64,000 nt of DNA, from contig JADJTP010000003.1 in assembly GCA_016711095.1 (NCBI GenBank), positions 620,001 through 684,000 on the forward strand, read 5' to 3'. Source of the stretch: Actinomycetales bacterium. GTDB taxonomy: Bacteria; Actinomycetota; Actinomycetes; Actinomycetales; Dermatophilaceae. The notes under the pieces are model-generated. The model saw nothing but the letters and a program-made list of their open reading frames with translations, had not been told where the DNA came from and did not search any database. This document shows, one piece after another, positions 57,459 through 64,000 of the stretch (its first letter is position 1; each line of letters begins with the position of its first letter). Position numbers and translations under genes: made by a program.

Positions 57459-58529
57459 TTACGGGGCGACGATGACGTCCTGGACCGCAGCGATCGGCGG
57501 ATCACCGGTGACGACGAGCGTCGCGTCCACGGGCACGGACCGCTTCACCAGCGCGAGGGCGATCGGGCCGGCCTCGTAGTGCAGCGCGACCGATGTCACC
57601 AAACCCACCGTCCGCTCCGCCAGGCGCACTTCAGCACCTCGGTGCGGCAACACGTGTCCAGACCCGTCGAGGTGCAGGAACACCAACCGGCGCGGCGGCC
57701 GCCCGAGGTTGTGCACCCGCGCGACCGCCTCCTGACCGCGGTAACACCCCTTGTGCAGGTGGACTGCGCTGCGCAGCCAGTCGACTTCGTGAACGAGCGT
57801 CCGATGGTCGGTCTCGAATCCGAGCCGTGGACGCCACGCGGCGATCCGCAGTGCCTCGGCCGCCCACATGCCGGCCAGGGGGCGGTCACCGACCGCAGCC
57901 GCCAAGCCGGCCCGGGGCACCAGCACCTCCCGCCAGCGCCGCCCGGCGCCTGGATGCCCGAGCACCGGCCCGTATGCCGCGATCCGCCCGGCCCGCCCGG
58001 AGGGCACCTCGTCCACGACGCCGGGCCAGGGGTCGACCCAGGTCGGAGGCTCGCCCGCTGCTCCCTGAGCTGAGAACGGCTCGCCGAGGGCGGCATACGC
58101 GGCAGTGACGTCCTCGACGTCGACGCGCAGCATGAACCGCATCTTGGCCAGCCACGCCACCAGGGCATCGGCGGTGCCGGGCTCGATCGACAGCCAGGTG
58201 CGCTCGCCGTCATCGACCAGGTGCAGGGCGTGTTCGACGTGTCCGTGTGGAGACAGTACGAGGCTCTCGGCCGACTGCCGAGGACCGAGGCCGAGCAACT
58301 CTTGGGTGGTCATCGAGTTCAGCCAGGACAACCGATCCGGCCCGCTGACGGTGAGCACAGCGCGATGGGACAGGTCGACGACCGCCAGGCCCTCGGCGAG
58401 CAGCCGTTGTTCGCGCATCGGGTCGCCGTAGTGCGCGGCAACCCCCGCGTCGACGCCCGCTCCGGCCACCGCGCCGGGCGCCGACAACAGCGCCGAGAGC
58501 ATCGGCTCGGTGGACGGGTGCGCGCTCAC
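57459..58529 (-). CDS. ygfZ: Folate-binding protein YgfZ (Fe-S cluster repair)
   Basis: A 356-residue tetrahydrofolate-dependent protein related to GcvT. AVVDLSHRAVLTVSGPDRLSWLNSMTTQEL begins the domain, and the YgfZ signature with its conserved Cys is HLHKGCYRGQEAVARVHNLGRPPRRLVFLHLDG. It supports Fe-S enzyme maintenance in the cytosol. The GTG at 58529 forms a GTGA overlap with the stop of the fur-type gene, so both are translated together. Confidence 0.92.
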   Translation of the reverse strand: MSAHPSTEPMLSALLSAPGAVAGAGVDAGVAAHYGDPMREQRLLAEGLAVVDLSHRAVLTVSGPDRLSWLNSMTTQELLGLGPRQSAESLVLSPHGHVEHALHLVDDGERTWLSIEPGTADALVAWLAKMRFMLRVDVEDVTAAYAALGEPFSAQGAAGEPPTWVDPWPGVVDEVPSGRAGRIAAYGPVLGHPGAGRRWREVLVPRAGLAAAVGDRPLAGMWAAEALRIAAWRPRLGFETDHRTLVHEVDWLRSAVHLHKGCYRGQEAVARVHNLGRPPRRLVFLHLDGSGHVLPHRGAEVRLAERTVGLVTSVALHYEAGPIALALVKRSVPVDATLVVTGDPPIAAVQDVIVAP

Positions 58530-58948
58530 GAGTGCCCCTCGCAGCCCGCGCACCGACCATGGACCGCCAGATGGCTGATGTCGGCGCGGAAGCCTCGGCT
58601 GGCCGCGATCGCGCCGACGAAGCTGCTCGCCGAGGCCACCGGCACCTCGTCGACGACTCCGCAGCCGACACACACGAGGTGGATGTGATCGGCGTGCCCG
58701 GCCAGGTGATACGTGGGGGCTCGGCGATCGAGGTGGGTGTGCGCGACAATCCCGAGTTCCTCGAGCGCTTCCAGACCCCGATAGATCGTCGAGGCAGCGA
58801 CCGCCGCCTCGCCGTCGCGAGCCACCTCTGCGGCCACCCCGTCTGGCGTCGCATGGCCGAGCCGCCCCAGGGCGGCGACGATCCGCCGCCGTTGGGCGGT
58901 CAGGCGCATCCCCCGCGCGCGAAGGGCCGTGACCAGGTCGCTCATCAA
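58526..58948 (-). CDS. Fur family metal-dependent repressor
   Basis: A 140-residue ferric-uptake-regulator-type protein. The winged HTH spans LRARGMRLTAQRRRIVAALGRLGHATPDGVAAEV and ASTIYRGLEALEELGIVAHTHL. The dimerisation domain has the metal-binding HADHIHLVCVGCGVVDEVP and the C-terminal HLAVHGRCAGC, two CxxC pairs for structural zinc. Whether it senses Fe or Zn cannot be told. Coupling to ygfZ, an Fe-S maintenance gene, slightly favours iron. Confidence 0.93.
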   Translation of the reverse strand: MMSDLVTALRARGMRLTAQRRRIVAALGRLGHATPDGVAAEVARDGEAAVAASTIYRGLEALEELGIVAHTHLDRRAPTYHLAGHADHIHLVCVGCGVVDEVPVASASSFVGAIAASRGFRADISHLAVHGRCAGCEGHS

Positions 58949-58984
58949 GCCACTGTATGCCGCGCGCTCAACAATGCCGCGCGC

Positions 58985-59488
58985 TCACCCGACGCGCTTG
59001 AGCTGCGCGGACAGGTGCGGCTGCAGCGGCTGTCCGACGGCGGCCATGTCCATCGTGTACATGAGGTCGCCGTCGACGAGGCCATAGAGCCTGGTGGCTG
59101 CGTTGTACTCCTTCGCGTGCGGGCTGCGCATGACGGAGTCCGTGCGCAGCGTGATCTTGGCCGGCTCCAGCGGCCCGTAGTAGAGCTCGAGGATCCCGGT
59201 CGGGTGCGTGAGCAGCAGTTCGACGTCGCGGCCGTCCTCGCCCGGCCGCCAGAACCCGGTCTCGACTGCTGCCGGGCGCACCCGCTGCCCGTTGACGGCG
59301 TCGAGGATCCACGCCCGCGCCTCCCATTGCAGGAAGTGGCGACCGTCGTGCCAGCAGTGGATCTCCTGCCCGAAGTGCTTGCTCTCAATCGTCGGATAGC
59401 CGAGCACTCCCGCTCCCTCCCACCGGCCGATGAGCCACGCGACCGGGCGCAGCCGTTCGGGCAGGTCGATGTCCAGGTGGAACACCAT
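58985..59488 (-). CDS. Nitrobindin-like heme-binding beta-barrel protein (FABP family)
   Basis: A 167-residue protein of the THAP4/nitrobindin family: LRPVAWLIGRWEGAGVLGYPTIESKHFGQEIHCWHDGRHFLQWEARAWIL, then THPTGILELYYGPLEPAKITLRTDSVMRSPHAKEYNAATRLYGL. Family members bind ferric heme and act on NO or peroxynitrite. AAGGAG lies six bases before the ATG at 59488. It lies 36 bases upstream of the fur-type gene on the same strand, so this heme protein, fur and ygfZ may form one iron-related operon. Confidence 0.9.
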   Translation of the reverse strand: MVFHLDIDLPERLRPVAWLIGRWEGAGVLGYPTIESKHFGQEIHCWHDGRHFLQWEARAWILDAVNGQRVRPAAVETGFWRPGEDGRDVELLLTHPTGILELYYGPLEPAKITLRTDSVMRSPHAKEYNAATRLYGLVDGDLMYTMDMAAVGQPLQPHLSAQLKRVG

Positions 59489-59572
59489 GGTCACTCCTTC
59501 GGGCCTGGTTCTGAGCTGGCTGGTTCTGTGCTGGCACGGGTCTCGCGGGTGCGCCGATCGTAGTCTGGCCCC

Positions 59573-59983
59573 ATGCCCGACCCCAGCCCTGCTGCACCCC
59601 CGTCCAGCCCGCCACCTCGGTCCCTGGTCGTCAAGATCACCTGCGGCCCAGAGAGCACCTCCGAGCTGGAGCGACTGGCCCAGGGGCTCACCGTTGCGAC
59701 GACAGCATTAGCGGGCGGCATACGAGTGAGTGTGTGGCTGACCGGGGAGGCGACCCGGATGGCCACCCCGGGGTATGCCGAGCGGCTCACCCTTGCGCAC
59801 GCCGCGTCGTTCGCCGACCTGCGCGATGTGCTGCTGGCCGCGGAGGCGTTGACCGTGTGCTCGCAGTGCGCGGCCCGACGAGAGTTGACTGCGGAATCGC
59901 TCCTGACCGGCGCCCGGATCAGGGGCGCGATGAGTTTCGTCGAGGAGGTCATGGACGACGGCGCCCAAGCTCTGGTCTATTGA
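59573..59983 (+). CDS. DsrE family protein
   Basis: A 136-residue protein of the DsrE/DsrF-like family: a Pro-rich start, then LVVKITCGPESTSELERLAQGLTVATTALAGGIRVSVWLTGEATRMATPG, and AEALTVCSQCAARRELTAESLL with a CxxC pair, ending FVEEVMDDGAQALVY. Family members relay sulfur or bind to the membrane in sulfur metabolism; here the role is unknown. It diverges from the nitrobindin gene. Confidence 0.87.
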   Translation: MPDPSPAAPPSSPPPRSLVVKITCGPESTSELERLAQGLTVATTALAGGIRVSVWLTGEATRMATPGYAERLTLAHAASFADLRDVLLAAEALTVCSQCAARRELTAESLLTGARIRGAMSFVEEVMDDGAQALVY

Positions 59984-60036
59984 GCTCACCGATCGCCTCG
60001 TCTCGGAGGGGTGACGCGGCTGATGCGCGGGTGACC

Positions 60037-60140
60037 GGCCGACCGGGGCTGATGACGCGCATGATGCGCGGCACCCGGCCGACCGGGGCTGATGACGCTC
60101 CTGATTCCCTGGGTGACCGGCCGACCGGGGCTGATGACGC
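60037..60140 (+). repeat. Three direct repeats of GGCCGACCGGGGCTGATGAC(GC)
   Basis: Identical 22-bp copies lie at 60037-60058, 60077-60098 and 60119-60140, spaced 40 and 42 bases apart. Each contains the first bases of the dispersed 86-bp repeat, which suggests that the repeat's end was amplified here. Confidence 0.85.
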
Positions 60141-60209
60141 GGCTGATGACGCACCAGGTGCTGCCCCAACAACACCCCACGCGTCCTCAGCGGAGGGTTC
60201 AGGCCCGGC
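60125..60209 (+). repeat. Dispersed intergenic repeat, divergent copy C
   Basis: Shares CCGGGGCTGATGACGC, GCTGATGACGC, CCAGGTG and CAACACCCCA-like segments in the same order as copy A at 43644, with a comparable length of about 85 bases. Confidence 0.65.
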
Positions 60210-60210
60210 A

Positions 60211-60301
60211 GGCGCCACGGGACCCGGCGGGCGCCACGGGACCAGGCTCCACGGGACCCGGCAGGCTCCACGGGACCCGGCATGCGCCACGGGACCCGGC
60301 C
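60211..60301 (+). repeat. Five GC-rich CCACGGGACC units
   Basis: CCACGGGACC occurs at 60215, 60234, 60249, 60268 and 60287, mostly with a 19-base period, separated by short GC-rich linkers. It directly follows the dispersed repeat copy C. Confidence 0.85.
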
Positions 60302-60335
60302 GGCCGGGCCGGCCCACCCGCGTCGCGCAGCTCGA

Positions 60336-61157
60336 CTAGAGCCGGACGCTGGCCCCGAGGGCGAACATGAGAACTCCGGGCAGGAGGACGGTCGCGACAC
60401 CGAGAGCGACCTGGCCCGCAGGCTCTCGGACACCGGGAACCGCCCCGAAGATGCGACGCGCCGAGTGGGAGAACGACGCGAGAACCATCCCCAGGCCCAG
60501 GCCGGTCGACCAGCCGAACCCGAACGCATCGGCCAGGAGCACGCCCGTCAGGCCACCAGCCACCAGGACGAGCAACGATGCCCTTCCCCCGACCTTCGGG
60601 CGGCGACCGGCGAGCTCCGCGAGCGCCCCCACGGCCAGGCAGATCAGGCCGAGCACGACGAACCGTGCTCCCCGCTCGCTACTGGCCAGTGGCACGAGGG
60701 TGGCGCCGGACGAGATGGTGGCCAGCCCAGTGATGGTGACGGACATGGCCTCGGTCAGGCCGGAGCGACCATCGGTGCGCAGCAGTTGGAGGAAGAACGC
60801 AGAGATCAGTCCCCCGGCGATCACGACGGGTAGCCAGACCAGGCGCGTAGTGCCTTCGTTGAGTCCGACGGTCGCCGCGATGAGCACCCCGGTCACGGCG
60901 ATCACGAGTTGCACGCGAGTTTCGCTCGGCGAGCGCCACAACGACGGGAACCCGAGCGCGACGACGAACGAGAGCAGGCCGATCAGGCCGGCGGTGGTCT
61001 GCGCGTCGGCAAGGACCGTGGCCGCGAGCGCCGCCACCGTGCCCAACACGGAGGCGGTGACGAGCAACGGCAGGCGGGTCGAGTCGACCTCGCCGAATGG
61101 ACTGTCGGGGCTCCGCCCACGGGTTGCCCGCGCTGGCTGGGTGCTCACAACCGCCAT
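60336..61157 (-). CDS. Hypothetical multi-pass membrane protein
   Basis: A 273-residue protein with about eight hydrophobic segments, for example LPLLVTASVLGTVAALAATVLA, TAGLIGLLSFVVALGFPSLW, VQLVIAVTGVLIAATVGLNEG and LVWLPVVIAGGLISAFFLQLLR. It ends QVALGVATVLLPGVLMFALGASVRL. No family is recognised with certainty; similar actinobacterial proteins are annotated only as membrane proteins. The ATG at 61157 begins eight bases after the MoaD/ThiS-like stop, so both are probably in one transcript. Confidence 0.8.
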   Translation of the reverse strand: MAVVSTQPARATRGRSPDSPFGEVDSTRLPLLVTASVLGTVAALAATVLADAQTTAGLIGLLSFVVALGFPSLWRSPSETRVQLVIAVTGVLIAATVGLNEGTTRLVWLPVVIAGGLISAFFLQLLRTDGRSGLTEAMSVTITGLATISSGATLVPLASSERGARFVVLGLICLAVGALAELAGRRPKVGGRASLLVLVAGGLTGVLLADAFGFGWSTGLGLGMVLASFSHSARRIFGAVPGVREPAGQVALGVATVLLPGVLMFALGASVRL

Positions 61158-61164
61158 CGTCGCA

Positions 61165-61485
61165 TCACCCGCCCGCAAAGGGTGGAAGGACTTCGAGCGT
61201 CGACCCCGGCGACACGCGGTCGGACTCGTGGGCCGCCCGTCCGTCGAGCAACAGCGTCGCGACGCGCAGCACGGGTGCCAGGCCCGGATGACGACCGAGC
61301 ACCGCGGCACGGATCTCGCCGACCGTGGATCCGGCGACCGATTCGCTGTCGACGCCGGCCAGTGCCCTGGCTGCAGCCCAGTAGCGCACGACGACGACCG
61401 GTCCGTCGCCCCCCTGCACGACCGGGTCGGCTGCGACCTCGGCGTCCGGGGGGACAGCGGCCCCGGGACGGTGGGCGGGCGGCAT
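61165..61485 (-). CDS. MoaD/ThiS family sulfur carrier protein
   Basis: A 106-residue ubiquitin-like protein. The N-terminal 30 residues are Pro/Ala-rich. The MoaD core follows (VVVVRYWAAARALAGVDSESVAGSTVGEIRAAVLGRHPGLAPVLRVATLLLDGRAAHESDRVSPGSTLEVLPPFAGG) and ends in the Gly-Gly dipeptide needed for thiocarboxylate formation. It probably supplies sulfur for molybdopterin or a related cofactor. AAGGAG precedes the ATG at 61485. It diverges from glnR. Confidence 0.87.
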   Translation of the reverse strand: MPPAHRPGAAVPPDAEVAADPVVQGGDGPVVVVRYWAAARALAGVDSESVAGSTVGEIRAAVLGRHPGLAPVLRVATLLLDGRAAHESDRVSPGSTLEVLPPFAGG

Positions 61486-61587
61486 ACAGGCTCCTTCCGG
61501 TGACCACACGGTATGCGAGGGACGATCTCAGGTGCCAATACGCGCCTGGGGACGCCCCGGAAAAGCGCCTATCCTCGACCTGTGGCC

Positions 61588-62289
61588 ATGCTCCTGCTGC
61601 TGACCAACACCATGGCGTCCAGCGTCGAGGTGCTGCCGGCGCTCGGGCTGCTCAGCCATCAGGTGCGCATCCTGCCGGCCGAGCCGTCCGCGCTCGTCCA
61701 CGCCCCCACCGGCGACGCGGTGCTCGTGGACGCTCGGCGTGATCTTGCGCACGCCAAGTCCCTGTGCCGGGTCCTGCGCGCAACCGGCGTGTCCGTGCCG
61801 CTCATGGGCGTCCTCACCGAGGGTGGGTTGGCGGCGCTCAACGCCGAGTGGGGTCTTGACGACGTGCTGCTCGACTCGGCCGGGCCCGCTGAGGTCGACG
61901 CGCGTTTGCGGCTGGCCCTCACCCGCGCCGAGCCCGAGGCGCTGCAGGAGGCCGGACCGATCCGCGCCGGCGACCTCACCATCGACGAGTCCAGCTATTC
62001 CGCACGATTCCGGGGGCGCACGCTCGATCTCACCTACAAGGAGTTCGAGCTGCTCAAGTTCATCGCCCAGCACCCCGGCCGGGTCTTCTCGCGGGCCCAG
62101 CTGTTGCAAGAGGTGTGGGGCTACGACTACTTCGGCGGCACGCGCACCGTCGACGTCCACGTGCGCCGGTTGCGGGCCAAACTCGGCCCCGAACACGAGA
62201 CCCTCATCGGCACGGTGCGCAATGTCGGCTACCGATTCGTCTCGGAACGTCCTGTCGACACGGTCGCCGAGGTCGAGGCTTCGTTCTGA
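61588..62289 (+). CDS. glnR: OmpR-type orphan response regulator GlnR
   Basis: A 233-residue regulator. The receiver-like N-terminus (MLLLLTNTMASSVEVLPALGLLSHQVRILP, AVLVDARRDLAHAKSLCRVLRATG) lacks the usual acidic cluster. The winged-helix domain contains LDLTYKEFELLKFIAQHPGRVFSRAQLLQEVWGYDYFGGTRTVDVHVRRLRAKLGPEHETLIGTVRNVGYRF. No kinase is adjacent, as expected for GlnR, the actinobacterial nitrogen regulator, and it lies directly before mshD as in Mycobacterium. A GTG two codons upstream is an alternative start. Confidence 0.88.
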   Translation: MLLLLTNTMASSVEVLPALGLLSHQVRILPAEPSALVHAPTGDAVLVDARRDLAHAKSLCRVLRATGVSVPLMGVLTEGGLAALNAEWGLDDVLLDSAGPAEVDARLRLALTRAEPEALQEAGPIRAGDLTIDESSYSARFRGRTLDLTYKEFELLKFIAQHPGRVFSRAQLLQEVWGYDYFGGTRTVDVHVRRLRAKLGPEHETLIGTVRNVGYRFVSERPVDTVAEVEASF

Positions 62290-62319
62290 GGCCTGCCCGG
62301 CGTTGTGGTGGAATCTCCT

Positions 62320-64000
62320 ATGCCGTTGCAGACCCTGCCGTCCACTCCGCTTGCCTCCGCGCCCCTCGCCGTGCGTTCGTTGCGACCCGAGCGCATCGAG
62401 GGAGTCCGCGCGCTCGTCGCGGCGGCCGAAGCAGCGGACGGCTCGCCACCGCTGTCGGAGGCGTTCCTGCTCGCGCTGCAGGCCAGCTCCGGGGCCGCGC
62501 ACTTGCTTCTGTATGCCGGGTCGCAGCTCATCGGCTACGCCCAGCTGAGTCACCCCGACGAACTCGACACCGCCGCCGAGATGGTCGTCCACCCCCAGCA
62601 TCGGCGAGAGGGCGTGGGCACCGCCCTGCTGGCCGCCATGCCCAAGGAGGCCCGGATCTGGGCGCACGGCGACGGGACGGCGGCCGGTGCCTTCGCGGCC
62701 GCTCGGGGTCTGGCGCCGGTGCGTGAACTGCTGGAGCTGCGCCGGTCGCTCGGCGACGATCTCCCCGACGTCCAGCTGCCCGACGGGCTGACGATGCGCC
62801 CGTTCCGCCCCGGCCAGGACGAGCAAGCCTGGGTGGCGGCCAACGCGGCGGCTTTCGCGGAGCACCCCGAGCAGGGGCGGCTCACCGCGATCGATCTCCG
62901 CGAGCGGATGAGCCAGCCCTGGTTTGACCCCGAGGGGCTGTTGCTCGTCGTCCCCGAGCGCAACGCGGACGGCCCCACCCTCGCCGCGTTCCATTGGACG
63001 AAGGTGCTCCCGGGTGCAGGCGGCGGCGCCGACGGTCATGAGGGGCCCCTAGGTGAGGTGTATGCCGTCGGCGTCCACCCGGCATACCAGGGCCAAGGCC
63101 TCGGCCGGCAGGTCACCCTGCTGGGACTGCACCACCTGCGTGGCCAGGGCGTGAGCGACGTGCATCTCTTCGTCGACGCCAACAACGAGCCGGCACTGCG
63201 GACCTACCAGTCGTTAGGCTTCTGGACACACCGGAAGGAGACGATGTTCACGCTGTCGTCAGCTCCCGTTAGTGTCACGATGGTCGACATGACTGCCCCC
63301 GCCGACGCCAGAGTCGACTCCGCTCGCGAGCCACAGCCCCTGACCGCCGTTCCCGGCGAGTCGCGCGCCCCACGTCCGCCGGCGATCGCAGCCCAGATTG
63401 ACGCCCCGACGTCCGAGTCGACGTCCGACCTGCCCGAAGGCCGGTATCTCGAGCGCGAGATGTCGTGGCTGCAGTTCAACGAGCGGGTCCTGCAACTGGC
63501 CATGGACGAGCGGGTGCCCCTGCTTGAACGGGCCAAGTTCCTCGCGATCTTCTCGGGCAACCTCGACGAGTTCTTCATGGTCCGGGTGGCCGGGCTCAAG
63601 CGGCGCATCGCCACCGGCCTGGCCGTCCGCTCGGCCGCCGGTCTGGAGCCACGCGAGCTGCACGATCGCATCCAGCACGCGGCCCAAGAGCTCATGCGGA
63701 TGCACTCGTGGGTGTTCTGGGACCAGGTGCGCCCGGCCTTGGAGGAGCAGGGCATCACCATCGTCCGGTGGGCTGACCTCAGCGAGCCCGAGCGGGCACC
63801 GCTGCACGGGCTCTTCCGGGAGCAGATCTTCCCCGTGCTCACCCCGCTCGCCGTCGACCCGGCGCACCCGTTCCCCTACATCTCCGGCCTGTCGCTCAAC
63901 CTCGCAGTCGTGCTCGTCAACCCTCAGACCGGCGCCGAGCACTTCGCGCGGGTCAAGGTCCCGCCCGTGCTGCCGCGGTTCCTGCGCGTCGACGACCCAG
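62320..64000 (+). CDS. mshD-ppk1: Mycothiol acetyltransferase MshD reading in frame into polyphosphate kinase Ppk1 (partial)
   Basis: From the ATG at 62320 one frame stays open to the window end, 560 codons. Residues 1-310 form MshD, with two GNAT domains: EMVVHPQHRREGVGTALLAAM in the first, and VYAVGVHPAYQGQGLGRQVTLLGLHHLR with VHLFVDANNEPALRTYQSLGF in the second. MshD would normally stop near codon 312 (KETMF). Instead a hydrophilic linker of about 60 residues leads to the Ppk1 N-domain (YLEREMSWLQFNERVLQLAMDERVPLLERAKFLAIFSGNLDEFFMVRVAGLKRRI). I read every codon between 62320 and 63500 and found no stop. Either this is a true bifunctional protein or a base error has hidden the mshD stop. 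Confidence 0.8.
   Translation, partial: MPLQTLPSTPLASAPLAVRSLRPERIEGVRALVAAAEAADGSPPLSEAFLLALQASSGAAHLLLYAGSQLIGYAQLSHPDELDTAAEMVVHPQHRREGVGTALLAAMPKEARIWAHGDGTAAGAFAAARGLAPVRELLELRRSLGDDLPDVQLPDGLTMRPFRPGQDEQAWVAANAAAFAEHPEQGRLTAIDLRERMSQPWFDPEGLLLVVPERNADGPTLAAFHWTKVLPGAGGGADGHEGPLGEVYAVGVHPAYQGQGLGRQVTLLGLHHLRGQGVSDVHLFVDANNEPALRTYQSLGFWTHRKETMFTLSSAPVSVTMVDMTAPADARVDSAREPQPLTAVPGESRAPRPPAIAAQIDAPTSESTSDLPEGRYLEREMSWLQFNERVLQLAMDERVPLLERAKFLAIFSGNLDEFFMVRVAGLKRRIATGLAVRSAAGLEPRELHDRIQHAAQELMRMHSWVFWDQVRPALEEQGITIVRWADLSEPERAPLHGLFREQIFPVLTPLAVDPAHPFPYISGLSLNLAVVLVNPQTGAEHFARVKVPPVLPRFLRVDDP
63280..64000 (+). CDS. ppk1: Polyphosphate kinase 1, N-terminal portion (possible separate start)
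   Basis: If Ppk1 is made separately, the candidate starts are ATG at 63280 or 63289, but neither has a recognisable ribosome binding site. From here the protein has a Pro/Ser/Thr-rich leader of about 45 residues and then the Ppk1 N-domain and the start of the head domain (SLNLAVVLVNPQTGAEHFARVKVPPVLPRFLRV). The catalytic phosphohistidine domains lie beyond the window. Ppk1 reversibly makes polyphosphate from ATP. Its presence with regX3-senX3-phoU fits a phosphate-storing lifestyle. Confidence 0.85.
   Translation, partial: MVDMTAPADARVDSAREPQPLTAVPGESRAPRPPAIAAQIDAPTSESTSDLPEGRYLEREMSWLQFNERVLQLAMDERVPLLERAKFLAIFSGNLDEFFMVRVAGLKRRIATGLAVRSAAGLEPRELHDRIQHAAQELMRMHSWVFWDQVRPALEEQGITIVRWADLSEPERAPLHGLFREQIFPVLTPLAVDPAHPFPYISGLSLNLAVVLVNPQTGAEHFARVKVPPVLPRFLRVDDP

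Larger units (their letters stand above)
59984..60335. other. Repeat-rich non-coding region
   Basis: The 350 bases between the convergent DsrE and membrane-protein genes are filled by related GC-rich repeats. They comprise three 22-bp direct repeats, a divergent copy of the 86-bp dispersed repeat and five CCACGGGACC units. No gene is supported. Confidence 0.8.

Noticed and set aside
60211..60301. CRISPR array
   Set aside because: Units are only about 10-19 bases, linkers are 5-9 bases and similar to each other, and no cas genes are present.
61528..63039. 503-codon minus-strand frame opposite glnR-mshD
   Set aside because: A mirror of two well-recognised genes, with no family similarity and no ribosome binding site.

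Overview
The window is high-GC actinobacterial chromosome, probably from the Intrasporangiaceae (Janibacter/Tetrasphaera-like). The pointers are mycothiol genes (mshA, mshD, mycothiol-dependent formaldehyde dehydrogenase), senX3-regX3-phoU, carD-ispD-ispF-cysS-rlmB, an hbhA-like gene with its XRE regulator and DUF2516 neighbour, and glnR next to mshD. The heptamer GTATGCC/GGCATAC recurs far above chance across the native backbone.

Layout. 1-8.4 kb is a stress-response block: the end of an arfB-like gene, a luciferase-family oxidoreductase, a SigB/SigF-type sigma factor, a DUF1989 plus YqcI/YcgG (GntA-like) pair, type II NADH dehydrogenase, CsbD and GlsB-type stress proteins, an ECF41/SigJ-type sigma factor with a DUF1059 target gene, and an RHH-MazF toxin-antitoxin pair. 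Three SigB/F-like promoters (GTTT-N13-GGG) and two ECF41-like promoters fit the two sigma factors encoded alongside. 8.43-14.14 kb is a decayed genomic island inserted in the 3' end of tRNA-Thr(TGT). It has 53-bp att-like direct repeats, a tyrosine-integrase remnant, two IS256-type transposase remnants and several small orphan proteins, one Imm26-like and one DUF4262.

14.2-28.3 kb holds a metallo-beta-lactamase/rhodanese fusion behind a CsoR/CstR-type operator, a LysE exporter, a membrane Ser/Thr kinase, a CBS protein, and a complete maltodextrin system. That system is malE-malF-malG-GH13 enzyme-LacI regulator, with malK and a DUF4032 gene divergent. 28.4-34.8 kb is one giant LPXTG-anchored repeat surface protein. 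35.2-48.6 kb is conserved core: VKOR/DUF929 thiol oxidation, rlmB, cysS, formaldehyde detoxification, ispF, ispD, carD, regX3-senX3 and phoU. 48.6-64 kb holds gpmA, mshA, dtd, asparaginase, hbhA-like, ygfZ, fur, nitrobindin, glnR, and finally mshD, which reads in frame without a stop into ppk1.

The genes form several functional sets: carbohydrate import and cleavage under a local LacI regulator; phosphate control (RegX3-SenX3, PhoU, Ppk1); mycothiol synthesis and use; and a general stress response with its own sigma factors. Intergenic space carries an 86-bp dispersed repeat in three versions, a 39-nt poly-G tract inside an inverted repeat after phoU, and a GC-rich tandem repeat block near 60.1 kb. 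Gene starts given here were often moved inward from the longest reading frame on the basis of ribosome binding sites, 4-base GTGA overlaps and family alignments from memory.
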